DNA of 64,000 bases from NCBI GenBank assembly GCA_022113835.1, contig JAILWY010000016.1:3758501-3822500 (forward strand), given 5' to 3'. This DNA is from Atopsyche davidsoni. Lineage: Eukaryota; Arthropoda; Insecta; Trichoptera; Hydrobiosidae. Position 1 is the first letter of the stretch. Every line of letters begins with the position of its first letter. Shown here in pieces: positions 51,201 to 62,664 of the stretch. Position numbers and translations under genes: made by a program. The notes beneath the pieces were generated by a model. The model worked only from the letters and a program-made list of their open reading frames with translations, did not search any database and was not told the origin of the DNA.

Positions 51201-53107
51201 GTCAAAAAGAATTATGCATGGGCTATTGTGGGAATGATATGCATGGGTCGAGGCTTATGGATAAATATTTGAAAATTGTTTATAAACGTAATTTTATAAC
51301 AATATTTTTTAAATATGTTAATAATGTTTTATAGAAAATTTCATCAAATAAAACATTATCAATAAACTTTATAGCAAAAATATATGTCCGTTCTAAAAAA
51401 ATATATTAAACAGTTAAATTGGTCAACAAATGGCTCAGTTTATACATTTAAAGCTGTTACGCTGACACCTCGGGGAACATATGTTTTTATGTATTTTACA
51501 AATCATCACATAAAATAATGTTTCTTACTGACCTCTGAAGGAGTGCGGACAACGTAAAAATGAGGGCTATCTTAGTGCCTATGTTGTTTGTTTTGCTTCA
51601 ATGTGGATAGGACTATGCAGGTATAAACATTTCTGAAACAATCAAAGATAATGGTGATTGAAATTGTAACAAAAATCTGTACCCATAAAAATCAAAGCGA
51701 TGTAGCTTTCAATCTCTTGCAATTTTACTGAATTATTAAATTCACGAAAAATTTATAAATAATTCCTACTTCATATTAACTTATGAATGTAGTGATTATT
51801 GTTTTTTTTCTGTATTAATTTGTGCAGGTCTGGCGCCTGTATGAAGTTAAATAATTATTAAACCACTTTTAAAGTGATCATATTGATTCTATATTTTTTC
51901 GAGTTTTGCTGTCACTTCAGATAATTTACTTTCTGCCATAATATGTATACACATCTGATCCAAATAAAGTCTTAACATCTGATTTGTAGTCTATTGTGTA
52001 TTATATTTGGCAATTATCTCAAAAGAATCTAATGGTAAATTTTACTTTTGTGTCAATGATTAAAACATGTTGCATGTGATTTTTAGGACTTTGGGTTGCA
52101 AGTACAAGTGCATCGGTTGCCCGTGGCGAGGCCCACAACACGAGGCAGTAGCTCACGAGGCGTGCTGTGTTCACTCCAAGCGGACTGGTGCTGAAGTGGT
52201 GGCCGCTTTACAAGCTGCAGAGCGTGCAAATCTCCAAGAAAAGCAGCTTTATGAAACCGTGTTTGACTTACTTAACTATGAAAAGATTACATTCAATGGT
52301 AAAAATTATACATGAACTTTGATTTAAATCAATAGGTTTGAATCATCTCATCGAACTACAATTGTATTAACTAATTAATATTATATGAATATGTAACACA
52401 ACTTATAATTTTTTTCCTATTATTAGCTAGGCATTTATAATTTTAATATTTTTATTAAATTTACAGACTTGCAGTTTAAGCCTTATCGAACTGAGGAATA
52501 TGTCAATAAGCTTTTTTATGAGACATCTCGTTTTTCGGCTTTCAATAGCCAGTGGGTTGTAAAAGCTCACATAAATAATAGTCAGCGAGATCCTACTCAG
52601 AGCTCTGAGCGTGATATCACATATCAGGTTTGTGAATTCAATAACATTTCTAAAATACAATTTTTTTTTCATTCTAACTATGAAAACCTCAGAACAAAAA
52701 AAAAAAAACTATCACGATTGTTTCACAACAGTGAAAAAATGTTGAAGACATTAAAAATAGATGCAATTACAATGAAATATAATCTTTCTTTGTAGTTGAT
52801 TTTGAAGACCAAAACGACAACTCCTCTCTCACTTCACTATGTGATTTTACGGGGTTTATATGGAGATATGCGCACATTACCTCGAGTTTATCAATTTGAG
52901 TTTACTGATCGTGACATGGAGTCTACAAACACAGCATTGCCGCTTTCCGATTCAAACGAATGCAATCGCCTGCTCGCCAACAAAGCTATTAACTTCAGGT
53001 AATTACCAAGCTTTTCACATTTTCTCGATAAGCAACCTGAATTAATCTAATATACTATTTAATTTGCTTTCCATTTCAGACTCATTATGTTCCTTTCTTC
53101 GAAGTAA
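48259..53107 (+). CDS. CYHR1: cysteine and histidine-rich protein 1 (RING-like plus TRAF-type zinc fingers)
   Basis: Zinc-finger protein conserved across animals (also called ZTRAF1). Its RING-like and TRAF-type arrangement suggests a ubiquitin-related role, which is unproven. Six exons: 48259-48468, 49905-50143, 52087-52298, 52467-52627, 52796-52998, 53080-53107; 1,053 bases, 350 residues. After an acidic N-terminus with a basic patch ([13 protein letters not shown]) comes the RING-like finger: [15 protein letters not shown], then [12 protein letters not shown] and [12 protein letters not shown]-type cysteine/histidine pairs follow ([35 protein letters not shown]). The C-terminal half is a conserved beta-rich domain containing [14 protein letters not shown]. 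It ends shortly after the exon 6 junction (RLIMFLSSK). Introns 1 (1.4 kb) and 2 (1.9 kb) are the longest in the gene and show nothing recognisable. Confidence 0.93.
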
Positions 53108-55058
53108 AGGAAACATGTTTTATTTCTTTATTTTTATCACGGGTATTGAGCAGCTAATGCAAGGTTTTCTTGAATTCTGCTACCAGCCGAAGATTTTCAA
53201 AATATTTTACAATAATTTTCTTCTTATACCAATCTGACATACCTATCTACCTAATATCGATATGTACAAATTTACCATTATCATTAGTAAACCCTATTTT
53301 CTAAATGTATTTACTAATTTCTTATTGTCTTTTTACATTTATTTTTTGAATCTATTTTTATATTTTGCTAAAATGAATAGATTAGATGCTATTTTTCATA
53401 AATTTTTTTCAAATTATTCTACTTTAAGGATAGTACATTTACAATATGTTGAATTTTTGAATTTATACCTAGATATAGTCAAAAGGCACTTTTAATTATT
53501 ACATTAGAGATAGAATTAAAATGGGAATGGAAACAAAACTTTTAAATTATCAAAAATTCACCACATTTCTTTAAAATTAATGAAATAATATTTTATTATT
53601 ATTTCAATTGTATAATAATATTTGATGCTTTTGTATGAGAGAAACCAATACTTAACAACCGAGCAGTGTATGTTTTACTTTCATAATAAACAATAATATA
53701 TGTATGTGTATAGTTGTTGTTTCTGTGCATAATATTATAAATTATATTATTATTACTATAACTTACGAATTTTTTTAAACTTATTTATCCAAAATCTCTA
53801 TGAATTATTTACTCGGTGAATCTCATATTATATGTGGCAAGATTATTTAAGTAAGCTTTGATACAGTCATGTGACTCTGCACAAGCATCACACTCATAAA
53901 ATGGCTCTTTCTATTACACCGTTTATATTTGCATTTAGTAACCACCATTATAATAATTCTATTAATTTCTGTATATTAAGACACGATGAATTCATTAAAA
54001 CTAATTACTCACTAGCTATGATTAACCATTTCCAGTGCCCTTGGTAGTTTTTCCTCTAAAGAAACTCTGTCTCTAGCTGTACGTCAACCCCAATTATGAT
54101 TGAGAATTTTTTGTCATGTTCTCAAATTTTAATATACGGTAGATTATTTATCACAATTGCAATTACACAAATGATCATGCACAGAAATGGTAAAAATAAT
54201 CACAAGAAAATAACCCCCAGTAAATTAATAACCAAAATTAAACCACCCCAAAATTGCAAATTGATGTAACTCAGATGCTATCAACATTTTTACTGTATTA
54301 ACGAAGATAATTCATATAACATTTTGTTGTATTTCTCTTTTAGAACTTCCAAAGCCATTTTATGTCATGAAGGATTGTAAATTTATTGATTTTTTTATGT
54401 AAAATATTATTAATAAAATGCCATTAAGACTTTTCATCATGATTTTTTTTTTTATAAATTATTACCACCTATAATGCTCAACGTGAGTTATACTTTATAT
54501 CTAATCTTCAAATGTCTAGTGAACAAACTATGAATTCGGAAAAAAAATTAATCATTGTTTCACATGTACTGTCGAAACTTTATTATATTTCACGCTCAGT
54601 TTACTTAAAATATAATTTTATACCTGCAACCAAAATTTACTATGCCACATGTTCATATGGCATTTAGCAAAAATAGAAAAAGAAACTGCAACCAATTGAG
54701 TATGCTATGTGGGATACATAAAATTAGAAATGAGATCATCAAGTCTGTGGATAACTGAAGATCACAGTCTCCGGCCTATAGCAAGCTTGGGGAAACCAGC
54801 AATGCATGGTATATCCAAATTTAACAACTTTATATAACAAAATTCCACCAAACTTCAAGTGAAATACTAAAAGCAAAATATGGAAGATGATACTCTCTAC
54901 ATATTTTGGCACTATGGATAATTTATTGTGAGAATGTATTTTATTACAAAAACTTGTACTGACTTTTTGTTCCTCCACTGGTACCTCTGAACGCACATAA
55001 AAAATAAAAAAAACATATGAAAGCTTAGAGTAACTTTAATAACTATAATATTTCAATA
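53108..55058. other. convergent 3' flanks of CYHR1 and WDR89
   Basis: 1.95 kb of AT-rich sequence. AATAAA at 54412-54417 would give CYHR1 a 3' UTR of about 1.3 kb. The minus-strand open frame 54739-54996 was not recognised. No repeat seen. Confidence 0.45.
54412..54417 (+). terminator. candidate distal poly(A) signal of CYHR1
   Basis: AATAAA followed within 25 bases by a T-rich tract (GATTTTTTTTTTTATAAATT). Assignment to CYHR1 is by position only. Confidence 0.35.
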
Positions 55059-57521
55059 TTATTTGCTATAAGGTTTCTTTTTATGATGAATTTTCAAGTT
55101 TTCTATCTCTGGCAGGATTTTGGTTTTTTTTCTTAGGCTCGAATTGACTGTGTATTTACTATTTTTCCATAGACTTAAAATTCCCGCTTCCCCACCAGTC
55201 ACTAAGATGTCATTCTGTAAAAGAAAAAATGTATTAAGCCGCTTTAATATTGTGATATTCATACACTACCATTTCACGACAATATCAATATATTGTTTGT
55301 TACCTGTAAATCACACCAACTGCAACGAACAATCTGTTTGTTTCCCTTAAAATCTGACAAAGGTTGGAGCTCTTTTCCCCTAATTTGGATTGTTCTCAGA
55401 CAATCCCTGTAAATTAATAACAAAAATATTTTAGTCTAGAGGCTGTGGTAAAAATTATGGCATATGTGAGAAAATGTGAGTTAAATGACTTACCCAGTAT
55501 TTGAGTAAGATCCACCTAATACATGAGTTTGATTATTTGCAGATTTAAAGATATCAATTACATAACAGTCATCAACAGATGTTCTCTGAAAATATTTGAA
55601 TTATAGGTAAGTTCTCAGTATTAGAATTTGTCAATTTTATTGATAGAATAAATAATGAAACAATGAAAAACTAGGGTAAAAACATCACGATGAAATTTGA
55701 CTCTAATATATTTTCAATGAAATCAGCCACCAATTGAACTGAAGCAATCATTCAAAACAGTGATATTATTGGCCATGATGGGGATTTTCGGGTGTATAGA
55801 AATTAATGATGCAACTTGGGCAGCATTGACCCTTAATATAAAAAATTGTTTATAAATATTAATTGTAACTTAAATATAAAAAGAAATTAATAATTTAAGG
55901 CTATTACTTTCATTGCTTTTGTGATCGATTCTCTAGTAAAATTTTCCTCTTGATCTGCAGTTTCAACATTCCACAGTTGGATGTCTACATTTTGGGTCAG
56001 ACAAGAGACCGTACTGTCCGATATCCAACTCAGTTTGTCTATTGCACAGTCTGTACTTAAAGAATAAAGAAGAGCATCATCTTCCGTTTGCTCAATTATA
56101 TCGAAAACATTTATCAGCCCATCCACACCTCCTGTAACCAGTGTGTTGGATTTTGACTTGTTAAACTCCACCTTTAAGCAAAGAAAAAACTTATAAAATT
56201 AAAATATACAATTAATCATATTTAATAACATCTTTAACAAATAAGTATAGCATACCTGAACAATATCATCTGTGTGAGAATTCCAATAAGCACCCAATAA
56301 ATTTTTATTCCTAATATCCCAAAACAACATAAAAGCATCGCTCTCAATCATCTCTGACCCTCCACATAAAACTCTTTCATCACAAGATATGTCAAAGGCA
56401 TTCATAGGTTTGGTGAAAAGTTTGGTCTCTGAATTTTCTAAAATACATTGAACATGAACATATTGTAGTATACAGCATTATAATCAACTCTTTCAAAATA
56501 TAAATCATATCTAGATATAAGAAAAAACCCCATAAGTAAGGGTTTATTTTGATTGGTATTATTTTTTATTACATCATAAAAATTATCTATTTAAATTTAT
56601 CTTTATGAATAGTACTTAGAACTTTTTATAAGTTAAATATTTTTATTGAGACAAACAAAATAATACACTTAAGAGCAGTTTCTGGTTTTTTTAATTGCTT
56701 TTTGTCATTGTTGGACAAATACCATAAACTTTGGATGCTATGAGTTGAATTTTAATTAATTTCACCATAATATACCCTTATAATAGACATTTTCATCATC
56801 AAAGGGATTATATTGATCATAGTCAACATAAACTGGCTTACTAGTGAGAGTTATAATAAATTAAACATATATATATATATATAATTTTGCACATACCTTC
56901 AAAGGACATAACGCTCTTTTCTCCAGTCCTAATATCCCATAATCTTATACTACCATCCAAAGATCCTGAGTAGAAATGGTTCTCATTTTGTGGAGAAAAC
57001 CGAACCTCAGAAACAGCAGCGCTGTGTTCAGAAAACTTGCAAACTTTAGTAAGGTTTGACTCATTGTATGAAAAAATCTCACAGGTTGAATCAGAGAGGG
57101 CCATTCCGATATCACCCTTGCTATAAAATAAAACAAATGATATTCCTTATTATCTATTATGCACGAAAGCCAGATGTTTATAAAAATAGAATATAAAATA
57201 AAAATTAGTTAATATTATTACCTATTTCCGCACATTTTCATGATATAATTTTTATTTAGTGAAATAGCTTTTTCAGAAATTATTTGGTATGAACCGGAAA
57301 ATTCAGCCTCTACGTTCTTACAAGAATCTGTATCAATTTTTTCTTCCATTTTCATGTCGATCACTAAAAGAGCCAAAAATATAGTGAGAGCATTTACGAT
57401 TTTATCAAAAAAGCATCACAGTTTAAAATTAAAATTCAGTGTAAATTGAATTATTTTTTTATAACCTTCATACAATAAATCTTAAAAATGTAAGCAAACA
57501 ATTACCTTCCTTCATTTTCAT
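55059..57521 (-). CDS. WDR89: WD repeat-containing protein 89
   Basis: Beta-propeller protein of unsettled function, conserved from fungi to animals. Eight exons on the minus strand: 57506-57521, 57222-57363, 56897-57120, 56256-56437, 55908-56171, 55494-55585, 55304-55406, 55059-55214; 1,179 bases, 392 residues (human 387). The 16-base first exon (MKMKE) was chosen because it splices in phase; a second in-frame ATG at 57355 is a possible alternative start. WD-type blades are visible as HSAAVSEVRFSPQNENHFYS then GSLDGSIRLWDIRTGE, DAFMLFWDIRNKNLLGAYW, NTLVTGGVDGLINVFDI, DIQLWNVE, and ILVTGGEAGILSLWKN. The C-terminus is lysine-rich (KIHHKKKPYSK), possibly a nuclear signal. Divergent from the ADP/ATP carrier gene. 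Confidence 0.92.
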
Positions 57522-59049
57522 TGTAAAAATATTGGTAGACTATCGGATATAAATGTAAAAGTTATACCATCATGATTTGTCAAGCAATTTTTTGGTAGTT
57601 TAGTTTATATAAATTTTGTTTTGACATAAAAACATCCAGCATTAGAAACACACGTGGGAAATATTGTCTCTGGTGCTCTTGTCTTGGAAAATCCGTCTAT
57701 TATACACGCAGCGATATAACTTGCGACCGATTTGTAATAAGCTAATAGCGTCCATTTATTTGAGCGCTTTTTGTGGTTTTGCACGAGTAGACAACGCAAA
57801 AGAAGACGCTGCTGGCCAATTGCAAATCGGTCGCGAGTTGTGTCGCGACGTGTATAATAAGCTTGAATTTCAAGCCGATTCGTAAAAAACATTTGATCCA
57901 TGGACATGTATAAGAAAATACTGTAATTAACTGAACGGTTTCATCAAATAATCGTATATTTGTTAAAATAAAGTCTAAAAATTTAATACATTTTTTTAAA
58001 AAATGTTGAAAACCACGGTTGATATTCAGATTTTAAAATTATTATTAAAATAATTCATTATCATATTTAATTTTTGCCCATAGTTCTAAAAAAATATATT
58101 ATTTCCAATAAACAAAAAATCATACTCTATCAATTTATAACATTTTTGAAATTGTTATAACACCTTTTTTTAAGAGGTTACATTTTTATAATTCATTTTA
58201 GTAATACCTAGTTTGTAAAAAAAACTGATAGACGTGAAAAATGATTATCATGCATTAAATATATTGCACGCATTGTATAAAATTGATTTGATGTAGGTAA
58301 TGACAATTTTTTTTTTTTTTTATTGAATATCGTGCATTTGATATTTTTATTCACATTGATAGAATTTATATTATACCAGATTAATATTATTTTATTTGAA
58401 CATTGTTATATTCTCAAGTTTGCATTTCAAGTTTTATTCTTTTGAAAATAAAATTTAAAAAATAAATTAGTTATATAACTATTTATGCTGACATTATCTC
58501 AAAAAACCTCTCTATAAACCTTACTGCTGAAAATTATGCCTTAATGATGAAAAGAGAATGTTAAGTTTGTTAGATTCTTCGCACGAAAAATTATAATAGA
58601 TCAGAAAACTATTTTTTTTTAACTTTATATTAAACGAAAATGTTTATAAGACCGATCGAGTATTTTAATTAAAACTTTCGAAAATTATAAAGTTTGCGAA
58701 TCAAGTTTTAAGATGAGCTACATTAAATTGTATTTGAATTGAATAAAATAAAGTTCTTCTCTCACTGACATTATTTTTTTAAATTATTACGCTTAAATAA
58801 AAACAAATAATCATTTGATGAATTCAAAATAAATTCAAGAAAACTAATTTTATTTTGATTATGATTCTATTCTAATTTATTACCTAATAATTTGCCTCGA
58901 GGTCATGTGAGGCTCGATATTGATTTTTCTCGGCAATATCGCCATGTTGGTAGTCATATTCAATACTACCGGATTTGGTTGAACGGCAACACTTTTTGCA
59001 GCTCCTCTCTCGTTCATTTGCAAACGCGACCGGACGCAGAACAGACAAA
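57522..59049. promoter_or_regulatory. intergenic region between divergent WDR89 and ADP/ATP carrier
   Basis: 1.5 kb holding both promoters. A 158-base inverted-repeat transposon lies at 57700-57857. The stretch 58900-59049 is GC-richer and probably the carrier's 5' UTR; the reading frame stays open from 58975 but lacks homology before the ATG at 59050. Confidence 0.45.
57700..57857. mobile_element. TA-flanked inverted-repeat MITE (Tc1/mariner-like by target site)
   Basis: Starts TTATACACGCAGCGATATAA and ends with the inverse of TTATACACGTCGCGACACAA. Pairing continues through ACT(T/C)GCGACCGATTTG and on to AGCGTC, giving terminal inverted repeats of about 55 bases at roughly 75% identity. A TA dinucleotide sits immediately outside each end (57698-57699 and 57858-57859). 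The roughly 50-base centre is non-coding. The two arms together could fold into one long hairpin. Confidence 0.75.
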
Positions 59050-59955
59050 ATGGGAGGTGGACTTGGAGATCCCGTTGCCTTCGCCAAGGATTTCATCGCC
59101 GGAGGTGTCTCTGCCGCCGTTTCCAAGACGGTTGTGGCGCCCATCGAACGCGTGAAACTTCTGCTGCAAGTCCAACATGTCTCCAAGCAAATCACCGCCG
59201 ACCAGCGCTATAAAGGTATCGTGGACGCGTTTGTCCGCATTCCCAGAGAGCAGGGCTTCATGTCCTTCTGGCGCGGAAACCTGGCCAACGTGATCAGATA
59301 CTTCCCAACCCAGGCGCTGAACTTCGCTTTCAAGGACAAGTACAAGCAGGTCTTCCTTGGCGGAGTGGACAAGCACACTCAGTTCTGGCGCTACTTCGCC
59401 GGTAACTTGGCATCCGGAGGTGCGGCAGGAGCCACCTCTCTGTGCTTCGTGTACCCTCTGGACTTCGCCCGTACCCGTCTGGCCGCCGATGTCGGCAAGG
59501 GAGGCGCCGAGCGCGAGTTCTCGGGCTTGGGCAACTGTCTGACTAAGATCTTCAAGAGCGACGGCGCCTCCGGCTTGTACCGCGGATTCGGAGTGTCCGT
59601 CCAGGGCATCATCATCTACCGTGCCGCTTACTTCGGATTCTACGATACCGCCAGGGGTATGCTGCCGGATCCCAAGAACACTCCTCTGGTTATCAGCTGG
59701 GCCATAGCTCAGGCGGTGACCACGGTGGCCGGTATCGTCTCGTATCCCTTCGACACCGTGCGTAGGCGCATGATGATGCAGTCCGGTCGCGCCAAGAGCG
59801 ACATCCTCTACAAGAGCACCATTCACTGCTGGAGCACGATCGCCAAGACCGAGGGCTCCGGTGCTTTCTTCAAGGGAGCTCTGTCCAACGTCCTCAGGGG
59901 TACCGGAGGAGCGTTTGTGCTCGTTCTTTATGACGAAATCAAGAAGGTATTGTAA
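59050..59955 (+). CDS. ANT: ADP/ATP translocase (mitochondrial adenine nucleotide carrier)
   Basis: Exchanges cytosolic ADP for matrix ATP across the inner mitochondrial membrane. It is a single uninterrupted frame of 301 residues, the usual length. The start ATG at 59050 gives [19 protein letters not shown]; an ATG at 58975 in the same frame would add 25 residues unlike any carrier. The three tandem mitochondrial-carrier modules show their signatures PIERVK, PLDFAR and PFDTVR, and the diagnostic nucleotide-carrier hexamer RRRMMM is present. It has strong GC bias at third positions (many C/G-ending codons) against AT-rich surroundings, typical of a highly expressed gene. The complete lack of introns contrasts with every other long gene here. 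Confidence 0.98.
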   Translation: MGGGLGDPVAFAKDFIAGGVSAAVSKTVVAPIERVKLLLQVQHVSKQITADQRYKGIVDAFVRIPREQGFMSFWRGNLANVIRYFPTQALNFAFKDKYKQVFLGGVDKHTQFWRYFAGNLASGGAAGATSLCFVYPLDFARTRLAADVGKGGAEREFSGLGNCLTKIFKSDGASGLYRGFGVSVQGIIIYRAAYFGFYDTARGMLPDPKNTPLVISWAIAQAVTTVAGIVSYPFDTVRRRMMMQSGRAKSDILYKSTIHCWSTIAKTEGSGAFFKGALSNVLRGTGGAFVLVLYDEIKKVL

Positions 59956-61478
59956 ATATGATCACAAATAGTTTCAATTGTTAACAGAAATACTTAGCCA
60001 CAATTCTGATTGGTAATTTGCTCTCATTCCAATTGCATTTATACATATTCTAAAGTTGTGTAGTGTCAAGTTTGCGAAGAGCCGGTGTACTTACTGCATT
60101 TTGAACGATGTGTGTTTAACTTATGTAATGACCCGGTTTGTTTTGCTTGCTTTCACTTAATAGTGAGCTTTTTACTTCAGTCGCATCCCTCATTTAAATT
60201 CACCCTTTTAATTTTAAGGATTCCATGTTTCTTTATAAAATTGTATTTATATTACTCATTTGTATTCCAAAAGATTTATTTTTATAATCATTTTTTGTCC
60301 TCTGTTATAATGCAGGTTCATTTTGTAAGCTAAGGATATTTTTGTTAATTTATATTGTTTTGCTATATGTTATAAATCTACACATAATTTGAACATGTAC
60401 AAAACTATATTTATAATATACTTTGTCTGTCCTGAAAGTATCGGAGAGGAGTTATAAAAATCAATAAATGCCCTAGGAATGAACTGGAGTTTTTGTTACA
60501 TAACATTTTCCTCAATGTTTTTTTTCCTCAAAACTGCCGTCGGCTGCTGATTATGGCCATGCTTGGCACAAGTGGTATTATTCTTGAAGTAATACAGCCG
60601 ATCAAGCTGTTAAGATATTCGACTAAGTTTGCTGATCCATACGATATCTGCTAGCGCACGTGGCTCGTGCTAAACCCGTGACAGCTCGGACCTCGGCACA
60701 CTGCCTAACGGTTCCAAGGCCATTTATAATTTTATATTAAATTTAACATCATAGAGCTCGATATCGCTAAAATACTTTACTATTCTGGATTACTTTCCGA
60801 GAGTAAAGTTTCATCCGGCTAAATCGATATATTCGAGTTATCTAACATTTCGGGCGGCGGCTGACATGTGCGGCGCCGCGCTCAAGTCGAAAACGCGATC
60901 TGAAATTACCTCTGCAAACATTATGGGCAGTACGTAAAAATAATTGAATAGTTTTTGGGAATGTTCTTGTTTCCGTGACAGCATATTTACGGTTATCGTT
61001 AATTGACAACTTGCAGTAAAATGGCACGAGTCGAACAGTACAATGTACAATCACGAGGTCGGTTATCAAACATACACAGGTGCGATATCCACACCTACAG
61101 CCGTATACGAATAGTGCGTCATGTGACGTCAGAGCTGGGAATAATGGCCACAAGGACACCACTTATACTGTAAATGTGTGCGTTTGCTACGTCAATGTGT
61201 GTGAACATTTTTATTCGAATTCGAGAGCATCTGTTTGAGAAATGAAGCGGGAGCTCTCGTATAACGTATTTTGTGAGGTTTGTCGCTCAGTCTTGTTATC
61301 ATGAACTCGATGCTATAAAACTTAAATGCCACTCTAATATTTATCAGGAATAATTAAATCTTCCTAAAGATCGAGTACCTATACTAGATAGCCTCTACAT
61401 AATTAAGAAATTCAATATTTTTGACAGAGAGTACTTGGTGGAATTCCATTTTAATATTTTGAATAAAAATACTTGAGT
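59956..61478. other. 3' flank of the carrier gene and unassigned sequence
   Basis: The 3' UTR probably ends after AATAAA at 60463-60468. Between about 60540 and 61300 the sequence is GC-richer with CpGs (GGGCGGCGGCTGACATG, GGCGCCGCGCTC) and contains a TGACGTCA-type site (GTGACGTCAG near 61130). It could be a promoter or non-coding exon of a gene I cannot see; no coding frame is supported. Confidence 0.4.
60463..60468 (+). terminator. poly(A) signal of the ADP/ATP carrier
   Basis: AATAAA 508 bases after the stop codon, followed by GT-rich sequence (GGAGTTTTTGTTACA). Confidence 0.55.
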
Positions 61479-62278
61479 GATTTTCCACATTTTTGTTTTT
61501 ATTAGTGACCGGTTTCGCCAACCTTTCACGTTGGCATTATCAAACAGAGTGAGATTCTATATAATACTAAGCAATTAGGTAAACAATTGTTAGAGGGAGA
61601 GGTTGTTGTTAGAAAGAGAGAGAATGATTGTCAGGTGGTAAGGGCTAATGTGATTTTAATGTACCTGACAAGTGGAGGATTCTATATAATTGCAAATTTT
61701 TGTGTTAATGGGGTAATTATCTAAAGTAGTGACTTTGAGGTGTAGCAGCAGTTATTCTGAGTTGGGGTTTGTCCTGTAGTGTGTTTATCTGTAAATAATA
61801 GGTTTATGCACAGTAAATGTTTTTTTAAAGATGTGATTTAGCAATAGGGAATAATAATGGAGACTTATTGAAAATAACCTGGTCGTTAAGCAGGTGCTCC
61901 GGTGCGTTATCTTTTATGCGATTGATCTCTAAAATCTCTTGGCGATCGAGTTTTGTGCCTTTATTGTTAATATGCAAAATTTTGAGGTTGGAGTTCTGGT
62001 TAAAGTCGTGCTTATTATCCGAGAGGTGGAGGCCGAAGGTAGATGTCTCATCTCCCTTTTTCCATCCTCTTATGTGGTCTTTGGTCCTTGTGTTGAAGGA
62101 TCTACCTGTTTGGCCAATGTAAGTGGCGTCGCAGGAATCGCAGTTGAGTTTATAAATGCCACTGTTACTGAATTTATCATTCTTATCTTTATTATTGATA
62201 AGAATTTTTGCTAGGGACATATTATTGTAATATGAGACCCTGCATGATCTAGAAAGGAGTTTACCGTATTTTTCCGCC
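61479..62278 (-). mobile_element. Penelope-like retroelement, 5'-truncated, with GIY-YIG endonuclease
   Basis: The minus-strand frame 61825-62220, extendable upstream to about 62275, encodes a GIY-YIG nuclease of the type fused to Penelope-like reverse transcriptases: SGIYKLNCDSCDATYIGQTG, then RSFNTRTKDHIRGW. The linker before it (YYNNMSLAKILINNKDK) also matches this class. The reverse transcriptase is absent, so this is a 5'-truncated dead copy. The nuclease frame itself is uninterrupted. Its downstream end (61507-61545) contains the conserved GGCGAAACCGGTC segment and a hammerhead-like fold, shared with the fragment at 5528-5608. Confidence 0.82.
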
Positions 62279-62289
62279 TACATAATTGT

Positions 62290-62323
62290 CAACTTGACAT
62301 GTTTTTTTAGCAATGTCAAGTTG
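62290..62323. repeat. perfect 11-base inverted repeat
   Basis: CAACTTGACAT and ATGTCAAGTTG separated by 12 bases. It lies immediately upstream of the truncated 5' end of the Penelope-like element. No U-tract follows, so it is not a terminator in the usual sense. Confidence 0.5.
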
Positions 62324-62664
62324 CAGGGCGCCATTGAATAGACTGTAACTAGGTAGGCATTGAGCTGTGATTATGCAATCACTTAACATTGCAAGTATAA
62401 TCATTGTGTTTATTATACCAACTGTATCTCCAAAATTGGACATACAAGTCAGATGTTTTTTTAATTGGTACATTTTTTAATTTTAGTAAATTTAACATTA
62501 ATCGAATTCAAGTTTGGTAGGTATTCTTACCCAAGTAGAAGTGTATTTTACAAATATCTTGTATTGTTACATTTCACAAAATTATGGGACTTTCTACAAA
62601 TAAAAAGCAATTTATATAGTTGAAAAGCAGTCTATTTATTGTTTTATTATAATCAAACGTAACT

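Noticed and set aside
54739..54996. 85-codon minus-strand frame downstream of WDR89
   Set aside because: Not recognised and not connected to WDR89 by splice signals; WDR89 is complete without it.
57605..57907. 100-codon minus-strand frame
   Set aside because: It is made of the MITE at 57700-57857 and its flanks; the apparent protein is a read-through of the inverted repeats.
59014..59826. 270-codon open frame on the minus strand
   Set aside because: It is the shadow of the GC-biased ADP/ATP carrier gene on the other strand and shows no family motif.
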